Assembly (NCBI GenBank): GCA_022577435.1
Contig: JAKOON010000011.1
Span: forward strand, 1,003,001 to 1,067,000
DNA: 64,000 bases
Source: Embiotoca jacksoni
Taxonomy: Eukaryota; Chordata; Actinopteri; Embiotocidae
Direction: 5' to 3'
Shown piece after piece: positions 23,545-35,220 of the stretch. The notes under the pieces were generated by a model. The model was given only the letters and a program-made list of their open reading frames with translations, made no database searches and had not been told where the DNA came from. The first letter of the stretch is position 1. Each line of letters begins with the position of its first letter. Position numbers and translations under genes: made by a program.

Positions 23545-24030
23545 GAGAATCTGGAGATATCTATGTACACAAGGGACAAGCCAGAAAACCAAAATGGGAT
23601 TGCAGTGATCTTCGGGCCCTCACGCAGCACAGTATTAAAAACAGACATAAATCTGTAATGGAAATCATTGTCTGGGCTACACACTTCTGAAAACTATCTG
23701 TGAACACAGTTCATCACTGCATCCACAAATGCTGATTAAATCTCTACCATGCAAAGAAGAATCACATAAACATGATCCAGAAGCGCCGCCTCTTTCTCTG
23801 GGCCCCAAAGGGAAGTGGAAAACTGTCTTGAGATTCTTTTTGGAAATCCTGTACGCTGCATCCTCTTGGCTAAAGAGGAGAGGGACCACCCAGCTTGTTA
23901 TCAGTGAACAGTTGAAAAGCCAGCATCCATGAGTGTATGGGAATGCATTAGTGCACATGGCATGGGTAAACTTCACATCTGGAAAGGAACCATTAACAGA
24001 AGCACCAAAACCAAACCAGATCAAATGTTT
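23545..24030 (+). mobile_element. Tc1-like transposase fragment (plus)
   Basis: The plus strand runs from the N-terminal segment (LRALTQHSIKNR...VMEIIVWA) through the linker to KGKWKTVL and WLKRRGTTQL, with frameshifts and a small deletion. It is the same family as the copy at 22,655-22,950 but in opposite orientation; a matching block of roughly 200 bp is shared as an inverted repeat. Confidence 0.65.
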
Positions 24031-24549
24031 ACAATATGACAGACATGAACCTTGGTCTAGAATTTCAGGTGTTTAAACGTCCTATGTCACTGTCATGGCT
24101 TATACTGGGACGATAAAAGAACCAAGCCTTCCTTAATTAAATTTTCCTCACCGGTGCTTTTTCTGCTATTACACATCAAAATGTTTGCTCTAAAAAACTT
24201 GATGGTACAGCAAGTGTAAACATTGTTCTTCTGATAATGCTTCGCTAATGAGCTGCCAACAGTGAGATCGTCCAATTTTTCAGGGGTTTTTTTTCCCACA
24301 ATTTTTTTTTTCCACGAATTAAAATGTCTTTAAATACACATTAACATGAATCCAACATATTATAGTGAATGGCTAAATGGAGGCAGAAGATGTTATCTTC
24401 CAGCCAGAAATGCACACATTCAGCGACACACAGGAGCTCTCTGAAGCTGGGCACCGGTTCACTCACAGCGAGACTAGCCTGGACCTGTCCCTCCAAGCCT
24501 GCTGCACTCCTACACTTTAATATAAAACACAATTTTATACAATATATAT

Positions 24550-24622
24550 AGTAGGGGGTCCCTGCTCCATCTCTCTATCAGTTTGGGGGTCCTTGGCCTG
24601 AAAAACGTTGAAGACCCCTGGT
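24550..24622. repeat. Fragment of hAT-like non-autonomous element
   Basis: 'gtccttggcctgaaaaacgt' followed by 'tgaagacccctg' matches the terminal part of a common vertebrate hAT-type MITE. Only one end was recognised. Confidence 0.4.
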
Positions 24623-24839
24623 GTGAATTGTTTGCGAACATACAATCATGCTCGGTGAGAACAGCACCCCCTCGTGGCCACTATGTTAAATAGCCTGCTT
24701 CCAAACTGAATCCATTTCCACCCGTTAGAACAACAATATGCAGGTAATGTGATGTACATGTTTCAGGTTTGATATTGTGTGTCACATGGGGAAATAATGC
24801 GGTTCTTGTTGTGAACCACCGCTGCTCATAAACAGTTAA

Positions 24840-25202
24840 CTGTCAGTCGGAGGGTGACGACTTGTTTTGCTGTTGGCTCCCTCTGAATCCTCCGCACACG
24901 TGAGCGAAGGGCGGAAGACGGAGGAGCCTCCGTGTCGGCCTTTAGGAAGGGCTGAAGGTGACTCTCCTCTTAGCTGGGATGCAGCGGGAGCCGCTGCGGG
25001 TCCTTTCGGCCCGATACACGATCCTGTCACGGGGAATAACCACTCGCTCTTGCGGGGGCTTTCAGCAATAACCAAAACCCGACTGACCCAGCAGGCGTCG
25101 GACCGAGTCATTTTCTTCTCCACGGAGGGACGCGGCAGTCGCCTGTAAAGAGACGCTATTTCTCGCTGTGTGTGTCTGGGCTCCGGTGGTGGGTGTGCAT
25201 GC
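24840..25202 (+). promoter_or_regulatory. GC-rich promoter and 5' leader of rgs7bp
   Basis: CpG and GC content rise sharply here against AT-rich surroundings and stay high through exon 1. This fits a CpG-type promoter and 5'UTR. No TATA box seen. The open frames on both strands in this block are explained by its GC-richness. Confidence 0.5.
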
Positions 25203-28200
25203 ATGTGTTCTGCACCGTACGGGCGGAAAAAGCGCCCAAGATCTGCAGGGAGTATTTTCCCCATCAGCAAAGCGGCGCAGCCGGAGCCGGAGCGCAGGGA
25301 GAGCACGGAGGGGCCCGTGGACGGCAGCAGGATGGTGGGTACTGAAATAAGCATTAGTGCCTGTTAATGATTGACAGGAGATGCTGAGCTCTGCACCAAA
25401 AGACAGAGTCTCGTGTTTATCACCGACTTTATCATGTGCAGGTGCAGCGGCACTGGCGCAAAACGGACAAGAACACAATCTGTACGTTCTCGGTCTGTTT
25501 CAAGGTTATCTGACTGTCGGTGATGGCGGTTTATCATTTTTCTCCCAGACTGTCCAGGAATTCAACACCCTCGTAGCGCTGTACCGGGAGCAGGTCATCT
25601 CCGTCGGGGAGATCTCAGCCGACTGTCCGTCCCTGCGGGCTCAGATGCATCACACACGGTCCAAAGGATGCTCCATGGCCCGGGCTGCGCACCAGGACCT
25701 CGCCGTCGTCTCTGTTTCAGGGTAAGAGGGGAGTGGGAATTTTATTAATTTTTAATGAAAGAATTTGGGCTCCACATGTTTTATTTCATCAAACATTTCA
25801 ACTGTCCATGGTTTGTTTCCAAGCACCATTACAAAATAAAGTTCTGGTGAAAGAACAGGTGAATCTTAAAGAGAAATTAGTGTGTTTTAAAATAAAAATA
25901 ACAAGACGGAAAAGGATGAAAGCAAAAAGCTGAGTAAGTCAAAATAGTAAGAAAACAGTTAAACACAGTTTAAATGTTTTTTTTTCTCAGCCCCCCACAC
26001 ATTTTTAGCATAAAAATTACAACAGACAATTTTTTTTTTTTTCTGATAGGAAACGGCACATTTGCAGCAACATAAGAGGTTCCGGAGTAATTTAATAAAG
26101 TGAATATCAGATGCTGTAAATGACACTTCTGTGGCTGAGAAACGAAGCAGACATCAAGTGCACTGCCACGGGTCTGTGACGTGTCTGTAAGTTAACTCTG
26201 ATCGTATCTCTGTCTTCCTCTCACCATGTCTCCTGTCCTCTTCGTCACACTGCAGGCCAGAGGACGGAGAGATCCACCCTGAGATCTGTCGGCTCTTCAT
26301 CCAGCTGCAGTGCTGCCTGGAGATGTTCATAACGGAGATGCTCAAGTCCATGTGCCTGCTGGGGGTGCTGCAGCTACACCGAAAAAGTACCGTACACGAT
26401 ATGACACGTTTTTAAGTAAAGATCACAAAATAAAAGCCAATTGAATCCAATATCAAAGTAAGAGATTACTGACGGCAGATGTACATCATTTTGAAGAGTG
26501 AAACATTTTCAAATTTTCTAAATTAATTTGTTTGCATTGATTATTACATTTCAGATTTGGATCTCAAGCTTATAATTAATTATTGATATTAATTCATTTG
26601 AATCACCTTCCAATTGTTTTACACAAAGATCAACTCTTTCAGTGACCATCTGTCAGTCAGAAATGAGAAAAGCCTGATAAGACACAGATTTTACATCTTT
26701 TCTTACATCATTTCAAATCCAAAAGGACGTATATATGGAAACAATTTATCATATCTTTCCTCCCATTTTAACGTTTTCCCCTTAACAAAAGTTTTGAGTA
26801 GAACAAAAAGTTCATTCATTTTAAAAGGGAACAGATGAACGTTCTTTATTGTGATGCAGTTGTATGACTGCAAGTCCAAACCAGAACACTTTATTCCAGA
26901 AGGTCTGCTCTTCTTCTGTAACTTCACTGGCAAACTGCAGCTTTGTTCAAATGTTCTTCTGGGAAATCTGTGGCTGAGGTGGTGGAGCGGGTCACCCACT
27001 CATCGAAAGGTTCCCGGTCCTCTCGTCCACATGTATTTGTCTTAGCGAACCCCAAGTTCTTCCCAGTGTCAGCCAACGCCTGGCATGGAAGCTCCACCGT
27101 CATCGGTGTGTGATGGAGTGAAACGGAGGCAAACATTCTTAAGCACCTTGTCGACCGGCGAGGTAAAAAGGTGCTGAATAAGTGCAGACTACTTACCGTT
27201 GTATTTGGACAGCAGAGGCTTTTTACCGGCACACCTCCCATGCAGGTCCAATTTGTTCGATCTCTTTCTGACTGTAGATCCATCCACATTGATTGAGCTG
27301 TTTGGGTTCTTGGAGACTTCTTTTTGCATCAAAGTGGCTGCTCATCATGGGCTGAATTTTCTGCGGCGGACAGACTCAGACAAACTGGCAGTCGTTGTAG
27401 ATGATTTGTCTTCCAGTGGAATAATTTGGAGATGGTTTTAGATCTTTTGACAGATGCGTGGACATCCACGAGCTTTTGTTGAGGCCTTACTGAGCCCTTT
27501 ATATTTTGGCATGATGACACTGCACCTTTCAACATCAAAGAGAACAGCAGACGCTGAATGTCAGTAAGACAGATTCCACCTGTCACCCGATAAGGAGTGA
27601 CAGAAGCTCTCCTTGCAGTTGAACTATGTTAAGGCCTTGAGGGGGAAATAGCGTTACGTAAATGATTAAATGCAAGTTCAGTCAGCTTTAGCTAAGAATG
27701 TATCGTGGCCTCGATGGCCTTCATGTAAGAAACTTAAGTAGACTTTAGTTTCAGTGTAATGATTCGAAAGTGTATAAAATAATGCATATTAGCACAGGAA
27801 AACACTTTTAAGTTGTTTGTTCCGCAATCTGATTCCACTGATTCATGGGGATATCAAAGCATTTCAGACAAATAAAGATAATAAAAGTACGAAGTATGAA
27901 GTGCTTTTTCAAGCTATACCACATATTTTCTTCTTGAAATCCAATCAACTGCAAATGTGTTTAAAACACAGTATTTTTTAAAATACTGGTTATGTTTGCT
28001 TGCAGATATTATAATTATGATGAGCTGAAGCAGTCAATAATAAAGAATATAAAAGCTATAAAATATACACTATATGGTGTGTATACATCAATAAAAAAAA
28101 AATATAAAAAAAAAATAAAACAACACTTTTTATTTTTTATTTTTGAATCACACAACAGAGGGCAGCAGATAGCTATTAGTGTTGCCTATGGTACATTTCC

Positions 28201-28225
28201 ACAGGGACTTGGGCTCATTTCATTA

Positions 28226-28264
<39 letters not shown>

Positions 28265-29881
28265 AATTAGAAGCCATATAAAGATCAAATTTAAAATAGC
28301 TTTTGGGAGATGAAGACATTTCTATTTACATTTATGAGAAAAAACTTGACTTCCAGAAAAATTTGATTCCTCAATGATCAAATGATTGGCACAATGTATA
28401 TGTTGGCCTTTTGAGATCACCTGAACTTCCTGTTTTATGGCTAACAATCATCCATTGCTTTAAATATGTTGCTGTTTTTAGTGTGAGGTTTCTTCGGTTT
28501 TGTTCAGACTGCAGGCAAATCAGATTTGTTTCTCAAATCAGATCTTCAGGACAGACATTTCTCACTGTTATTAGTAAGTAAATGGATCGATAACGGTGTG
28601 TCCAGACATCACCATCCTGTCTGCGTACATGTAGCTACGCCTTTGCAACGTGAAAGCAAAGTGCCAGCAGACCATTTACGTATTTCTGCGTATCGTTGTC
28701 CTCCATAGCGTCCAGACTGAGACGCATCTGTAGAAATTTTGAATCGCATGTCAAACGTCCTCCAAATGTGGTTTTAGGTGTTCAGACTTTAATACAATTA
28801 ATGATCAATGCGGAATCAATCTGAATATTACAAAAAAACGGACCTTTGTTGTTGGTGATGTTGCGTCAGAGCTGCTGTCTCTGTTGGCTCCTGAAGGAAC
28901 CGACTCGGAGCCGAGGGTGGACTTCAGGCTGGACGAGAGCTCGGACATTCCCATCCTGGAGGACCGATCGTCCTCTCCCATCGACTTCTCTCACGAGCAG
29001 TGGCTGGTGGGAACTGATATAGAAAACATAGAGAGGTACACTCCTGCTTTTTTTGATGCAGCCTGAACTGTAGTTTTCTGCAGAAGAACTCGTTTTAACT
29101 GTAAATAACAATCTGCTGATTCAGGGTTTCTTTGTGTTCACAGAGACATGCGAGAGATGCGAAACTTACTCAGCAAACTCAGGGAGACGATGCCATTGCC
29201 ACTGAAAAATCAAGGTATACGTTTAGTAGCCTTGAAATTCAACAAATTATTATGGAGACAAGAACAGCAGAATAAGACTGAGTGAGAACCACAGAGAGGT
29301 GGTGAGGAAGAAAGAGAAGCAGGACATTATTTTTTTAAGAAATAACAAGGAGCAGAAAGTTGTCCTGGTTTTAAATATAATGTCTGGGCATGATTTAATA
29401 CATAATTTTTGCTTTTTAAATTAGTAGAGTTTGATGAAAGAGCCCCTGAAGAGTTACGGAGGGACATCTTTTTTTACTGAAATACTGTTGCATGAAATAC
29501 AATGTGGAGGTAAAGACATATGCACTCCTTTTGCTTCCCACCACAACAGTTAGTATTCACTGGAGGGAGTTGTAATCATCTGGATGGGATCATGCGTTAG
29601 AAATTGGGAAGGAGAGCAAAATGAAAATCAGCCAGTTTAAATTTTTTTTTTTTTTTTTTTAAATCAATATATTTCAAGAGCTGCTGGGACACGTACAACA
29701 TGTGTTGCTGTTTCATATTTAGGGGTGTTAAGTAAACTGGTCGAGAACCACTGACTTAAGTCTGACGACATGATGCTTGTGTGTTGCAGACGACAGCAGC
29801 TTGTTGAATCTGACTCCACACCCGCTGGTCAGGCAGAGGAAGAGACGTTTCCCCGGACTCTGCTGCATGGTGTCCGGCTGA
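25203..29881 (+). CDS. rgs7bp: Regulator of G-protein signaling 7-binding protein (R7BP)
   Basis: Six coding exons give 254 residues (human 257): 25,203-25,334; 25,549-25,721; 26,256-26,386; 28,870-29,035; 29,144-29,214; 29,790-29,881. R7BP binds R7-family RGS/Gbeta5 complexes and tethers them to neuronal membranes, tuning how fast Gi/o signals end. Visible: the start MCSAPYGRKKRPRS; the conserved core VQEFNTLVALYREQVIS through PEDGEIHPEICRLFIQLQCCLEM; DIENIERDMREM; LSKLRETMPLPLKNQ; and a C-terminal polybasic RQRKRR followed by CC, the palmitoylation and nuclear-localisation module of the family. All phases join correctly. The start was chosen by homology; an in-frame ATG at 25,170 is possible. 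The 5' edge of exon 4 is the weakest call: an acceptor at 28,870 keeps frame, but another at 28,898 would also. Confidence 0.93.
26400..26960 (+). other. rgs7bp intron 3, first part
   Basis: AT-rich intronic sequence. No element recognised. Confidence 0.5.
26965..27205. repeat. Teleost dispersed repeat
   Basis: Contains the stereotyped order 'ggtggagcgggtcacccact ... gtccacatgt ... gaaccccaagttcttcccag ... aagtgcagactacttaccgt', a decayed copy of one of the commonest fish interspersed repeats. It lies in rgs7bp intron 3. Open frames here are not genes. Confidence 0.5.
27206..28869 (+). other. rgs7bp intron 3, remainder
   Basis: Intronic sequence with a 34-base A run at 28,230-28,263 and no coding exon recognised. 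27,205-27,600 looks repeat-derived (several long frames without introns) but could not be classified. Confidence 0.45.
28230..28263. repeat. Poly(A) run
   Basis: 34 consecutive A residues in an rgs7bp intron, possibly the tail of an otherwise unrecognised retroposed copy. Confidence 0.9.
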
Positions 29882-30855
29882 CAGTCGGACGGCAGCACAC
29901 AGGGAGGACATTCATTTCAGCTTGTTTCATTCAGTGACGTATGTTCATTTAAAGATGATCTCCTATTCTTTCATGAAATTCTTCATTTTTTTTTTTTTTT
30001 TTTACCAATATCTGAAATTGTAACCTTGTAATATCTCATCAGATTTTCACTCCTCAGCTCATTTGGATTCAGGTCGTTTTAGTGCATAAAGTTTCAGGCT
30101 TGATTTGGATTTGATTATTTTCAATTGTTTCTTATTAAGAGATGTGTCTGGCAGGCAGCAGATACGCTCCGGCTGCCGAGCTGACAGCGAGTAATGCATT
30201 AGATAAAGCAGAAATAAATCGCTCGCTGCTCTCAGATTGGCAGCAAAGTTCAGGTTTAGTTGGCCGAACTCTGTTTGGCTCTTTCTAAGGTGAACCATTT
30301 ATTTTTTATTTCACACATTCAGTCATTTCCCTCTTAACCTCTCTGTTTTTCTATAATGAAAGCTAATAAATGTACATATTCAGGCTATGCACAGGTATGT
30401 TCAGTTTGCAGTTGTCTCTCTGTGCTTGTGTTACACTGCCTCCATGTTTGAATGTGTCACAATGTGAGATGTCTTTTGAGACCGCTGAGTCTGTGCTCAC
30501 CTGTCTGGTGTGACTCCATGTAGAAAACAAAGCAATTCATCTACAGTATTATGGTGCATCCACATTACTGCCTCCTATAATCATAACATTTATATTACTG
30601 TAGGAAAAAAATAAAAGGATTTAGACCTTATTCAACTGTGTGTGTGTAAAAAAACAAAAAACTTTATGCCCAAAAAGAAAACGCTGTTTCAGATTTGACC
30701 TGAACTTGAACCTTTTAGACGTCATCAACCTTTTTGTTTTACACCCTGATGTTGTCGGTGTTAAACAATGATGTTGTCAATCAGTTGGTTCAATACTCGA
30801 GTTCTATTCCGTTTTGGACAGATGATGGTTTCTATTGGTTTCGGTGATCTCCTGC

Positions 30856-31598
30856 TGCCGTATTCATAAAACATTCTTCGAATCTTCTCAGAGAGCTCCG
30901 AACTTAAAAAAGCCTCAACTGTTTTGGCAATGAGTCTCAGCTTAGGAGTGTAAGGAAAGGAAAGAAACCCTTATCTCAGGGAGGAGGTGTGGTCATCCCT
31001 GTTGCTAGGTGTGACACATTCTTTTAAAAGATTTGATTGGTGGGTTTTTTTTGTTTTTGTTTTTTTTTAAAGAAAGCTCTCTTTGGGAGAAAGGCCACAG
31101 AATAGACAGTGACATCCAGTGGAAACAAAATGAACTGCGCGCCAATACGAGGCTGCGAAAGCTGTTTTTGTTTGTGCTCGCTGCAGACTCGAGTCATTTT
31201 TCCCGTTAGCGCTGAAATCACTTTTATTTCTGCCGTTATTGCGTTGAGTTGGAGAAGTGAGCGTCTCAAATGAGATCGAACACAAACATCATCCCAGCAC
31301 GATGTAATTTATACCGTTTCACTAATCTGCTGTCATTCAGCGTTTAAAGGATATTTCTTTTACCTCGCTGTACTTCAGAAAGTTTCTCCACGACTTAAAA
31401 AAAAATATGAATCCTCTTTAAAAATCTTCCTCCCTGCTTTTAACAGTTTTTCTCTCTGGAGCTCAAGTTGTTTCTTTACAAGGACCTACTCTTAACTTTA
31501 AGGGTAAATTCCCAGAAAATGTCACAATTGTAAGAATTTTCAGAGAATTTCATCACTCGAAGTAACTTTTAGTCCGAGGAATCTTTATGAATACAGCC
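30856..31598. mobile_element. Non-autonomous DNA element with terminal inverted repeats
   Basis: The left end reads ccgtattcataaaacattcttcg; the right end, reverse-complemented, reads gctgtattcataaagattcctcgg. Interior about 740 bp, no transposase frame. The 'gtattcataaa' terminus is common in fish MITEs; superfamily not settled. Confidence 0.5.
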
Positions 31599-32631
31599 TT
31601 TGGTTTCTTCTGTTACGGGAAGTCAAGTTTACCATTTTCCATTTGTTTTCCATTGCATGAGACCTTAAGAACTCTCAGCCATATGCATATTCAGAGTCCC
31701 CAGAGGATGGATACCTCAGCCATAAACTTTGCTTTTTGTCCATTTAAAGTCTAAATCTAATATATTCTACAGAATATGTAGAAAATGTCTAATTGGAAAG
31801 ATGTGATATGAAAGTTACCTTTTGTAAATGTGCTCCCCAGAGGATAAACTCCCTTGATTCCTATTGACTTTCCTCCAGCACTACCCTCTGAACAAAATTT
31901 TGATTATTAGCCCCAGTAATACTGTACGAGTTATAAGAGAGTTTTATTGTTCCTGCCAGTCAAAGGGAGTCGAGTTAGGAGAATTGATCATAACATTACA
32001 AAATGAAGTCGGGATTTTCAGGAAGAAGCCGTAAATTTGAGAATGAAGTGGTAAATTATTCAGATTCTTTTCAAGCTCGTTCATTGTAAAAAATCAGAGC
32101 ACTGAATCTAATTTTCCAAAGACTTAGTTCCTTTATATCTGAACTTTTTCCCCTCACATATTTTACCTACCAGTTGCTCTAATCTTTTTTGATGTGTTTT
32201 TCAGTCAGCATTAAGGGATGTAACACACACTGCAGCCTCTAGGGGACACTAGCATCAGCAGTCTTCCCCAATTTTGAACTTGCAGCTTTTCCATCACAAG
32301 GGCTTTGCAGATGTTCCACATGCAGAAACAGTAGGGTTGAAAAAAACACACACAAAGAAACCTTATTAAAATCCCCTTGTGAGGTTCTTCATCTGAAGTA
32401 TTCTCCATTGTTCAGCCATTTTCCCATTGAATGTAAGTCAAATGTAATTTGTAAATTAGTGTTTGTGCAATTTCTTTTCTTTAATGTAATGTGGTGATAT
32501 TTAAATTGCTAAAGTCTCTGTTTTGTTTTGGCATGTGTATGACTCAAACTGGGCCATGTGTAGTTAGTGTGTCCTGCAATGTAGACTAACACAGCTAAAC
32601 TTATGTACAGCTTAAGACATTTTATAACGTG

Positions 32632-32637
32632 AATAAA
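32632..32637 (+). terminator. Candidate distal poly(A) signal of rgs7bp
   Basis: AATAAA in the context gtgaataaagttttatat, about 2.75 kb beyond the stop codon. Confidence 0.4.
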
Positions 32638-32739
32638 GTTTTATATACAAATGGGCTGATTTTTTTTAATTGGGTTCAATTTAAAAAAAAATAATTGAAT
32701 ATTTTGGGAAATGACTAATTTGTTTTCTCTCTTCGAGTC

Positions 32740-33345
32740 AGATGATGAGATCAACATGAACCAATGCTTTTTGCATTCTGTACAGAGCTAGAGTCAGGAT
32801 CAAGCGGCAACCAGCTGTGACTTTGGTTTGTGAACAGCTCGAGTTCAGGCGCCATCTTGCTAGTTTGAATGGTTTGAGGCCGGTAGTGACCATATTCGGG
32901 CGAGCAGGGGGGAGGGAGCGGCGATCTGACTCAATCTGATTGGAAACCGGGTGATACTATGTTCTGCCTACCAATTACTGTGACCTGACTGCACCACATG
33001 CCTGTCAATCAAACAGACATGCCCCCCCCCCCAAAAAAAATAAAAATTTTAAAGCTTGTTTTATAATAAATTACAGGATTATTTTCAGATGGACAGCCAG
33101 AACACTAATAAGAGGGAGCGACTTTACCCAGCAAAATTGAAATAACTCATGGAGAAATTTTATTGCCTTAGAATTTTATGGGACCAGTTGAATGTGAGTC
33201 CATGGAGCCGGAGACTTTTTGGAGTCGGAGACTTTTTGGAGCCGACCTCAAGCAGCACCTAGTGGTGTTAAGGCACTTTTGCATCAGCCTCATTTTTCAG
33301 ATCCGGAAGCTACAAACACTTTTATATACAGTCTATGGTCAGGAT
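32740..33345. repeat. Teleost dispersed repeat
   Basis: Includes 'gccatcttgctagtttgaat', a duplicated 'ggagactttttggag' motif, and ends in 'tatatacagtctatgg', the signature terminus of a widespread fish non-autonomous element. Boundaries approximate. Confidence 0.45.
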
Positions 33346-34570
33346 GTTGTTAGCCTAGTTAACATGCATGAAGCAGAGGGAAATCACCTGGTTCTGTTCC
33401 ATGTAAGAAAAAGGGACCTCCCAACCCTTTGATCCATCCTGCATTTTTGTGCAGCATCTCTTGTTCCAATCGTAGACTGTATTTAAAGGTTCCAGTGCAG
33501 GTTGTCAGAAATGTTCATCTCCTGGCAACCTCACTAATGTCCACCAAAACAAATGTTTGTTTTTCTATGTAACTGGCAATTAAACAAAATGTTATTTAGT
33601 GTTCATTATGTTTATTTCTGGGCTTTTGACAAAGCCAGGTTAACAAAATATAGAACTAGTATGGCAAAAGCACCTTAAAAGAAAGAATATTTGACTTATA
33701 TTTTTCATTTTGACAGTCTTCTTACCGAATTCACTTTTCTGTTTCTGTCAAATCAAAAGTTACCTTCAGATTTCACTTGTTTCAATATCTCCAATTTATA
33801 TTGGTATGATCTTGCTATTAATATCCTGTTTATCTTTCTCATTTGGTTCAGTTTCACCTGTGAAATTTCAAAAATACATTTAATGTCTCATCTTTTGTAC
33901 TACTGCCACAATGAGATATATGAAGCCAGGACTATTCAAACTCGATAATAACGGGCTGGATAGGAACAACACTGGGAGCTGGAGGGCCACAGAATATTTA
34001 GTCAATTAATAGTTACAAAAACATTTAATGTCAATAGATATATTAATACATGAAATAAAGCAATCACACGCATCCCTTTTATTGTATTATAGACAACAAA
34101 ATGCAACCGTATGGGCCTGTTTATGATACCATCAAAACAATTCAAGCAATGTTTCAACAGCTACATATTTGTGAAAACAGTGAAACATCCAGACATCTTG
34201 CAGGCCATAAAAAAAGTGTTATTTACAAACTGTAATGAATCAAAATCCTCCAGTCATGCAGTAGATAGCGGTGACAGTGTTGCAGTTTTATTAGGTGAGA
34301 CTGAATTCAATTATGTTGATTTTTACAACATGGACCAAAAACAATGGGTTCTTTGTGTTTAGTGCCAGATTGTGAAAATGCTTGAACAACTTAAGAAAGT
34401 GTGGAAAGTGTTTGTCCCCCCCACAGTATCTCTAACTGTCAAGTCTCAGACAGAGAACATCTGGAGTACGTGTCAGCTGCTGGGAAACTCCAGAGCGCTT
34501 TCCTTCCCGTAATAACGAGGGACAACAGGGTTATGCAAGAACTTTAAGTGGTGTTTTGTGCTCTCATAAG
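33346..34570. other. Intergenic between rgs7bp and c6
   Basis: AT-rich spacer. Short open frames at 33,691-33,948 and 34,111-34,362 have no motif or splice context. Confidence 0.5.
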
Positions 34571-34577
34571 TGTTTTT

Positions 34578-34585
34578 TATATAAA
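34578..34585 (+). promoter_or_regulatory. Putative TATA box of c6
   Basis: TATATAAA upstream of a possible non-coding leader exon, predicting transcription start near 34,610. Inferred from spacing. Confidence 0.35.
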
Positions 34586-34609
34586 TTTATTTTTGATATG
34601 CTTTTGAAC

Positions 34610-34838
34610 ACAGATTGATCGGTTTCAGTCCAAAAAAAAATGGATTCCCGTGAGGACTTGCTGCCGGAGGGTTTATATCCCTGCAGTCAACTAAGGCACA
34701 AACCTCAGAGTCGGTTTCAGCTCTGCCTGCAGTGCGGAGACCACTCACTCTACTTACACTCCCAACTGCCATACAGCCAGACACAGGAGCTGCACAATTA
34801 CATGCTGATACCTGCTGAGGAAGGCATCAGTACATGTG
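34610..34838 (+). other. Possible 5' leader exon of c6
   Basis: Ends in a good donor (catgtg|gtgagt). The next good acceptor (tttttcag, 35,184-35,191) lies 29 bases before the c6 start codon. Together they would give a spliced leader. It contains an ATG (34,640) opening an upstream frame. No direct support beyond signals and position. Confidence 0.35.
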
Positions 34839-35220
34839 GTGAGTCAGATTTAAAGGTTTTAAATCACGTTTTGACAAATTGGTGCTAAAAAACTGAAACA
34901 TGAAATGTTGCAAAGATTAAAATGTGTGTGGTTCTGCTAAAAACTGTACCACAACCATATTAGTTGCTTTGTTCTTTCTTTTATTTGTTATTATTTTGTC
35001 TTTCATTATTAAATGTTTTTATGTTTAAAATGTGCTAAACCTGTCCTAGAAATGTATTGTTTGAAAAAAATGACAAAACAAAGTTCATTCTTAACTTTTG
35101 ATAATTGCTTTGGTTTTTAAAATAAAATAAAAAAAAAAGCTATTTGATTTTGTATTTATCTAAATATTTAAAGAAGATTATTGTTTTTCAGAGGAGGTAA
35201 AACCACTTTGAGCTCCCCCG

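Larger units (their letters stand above)
29882..32660 (+). other. Probable 3' untranslated region of rgs7bp
   Basis: AT-rich sequence after the rgs7bp stop with AATAAA at about 30,364, another near 30,610, and a well-placed one at 32,632. The mammalian gene also has a long 3'UTR, which favours the distal signal. An inverted-repeat element sits inside. Extent inferred. Confidence 0.4.

Noticed and set aside
25170..25202. Alternative start codon for rgs7bp
   Set aside because: The downstream ATG gives the conserved start (CSAPYGRKKRP); the extra CLGSGGGCAC segment has no counterpart I know of.
24836..25478. Long minus-strand frames (172 and 138 codons)
   Set aside because: They lie antisense to the CpG-rich promoter and first exon of rgs7bp; GC-rich DNA yields long chance frames.
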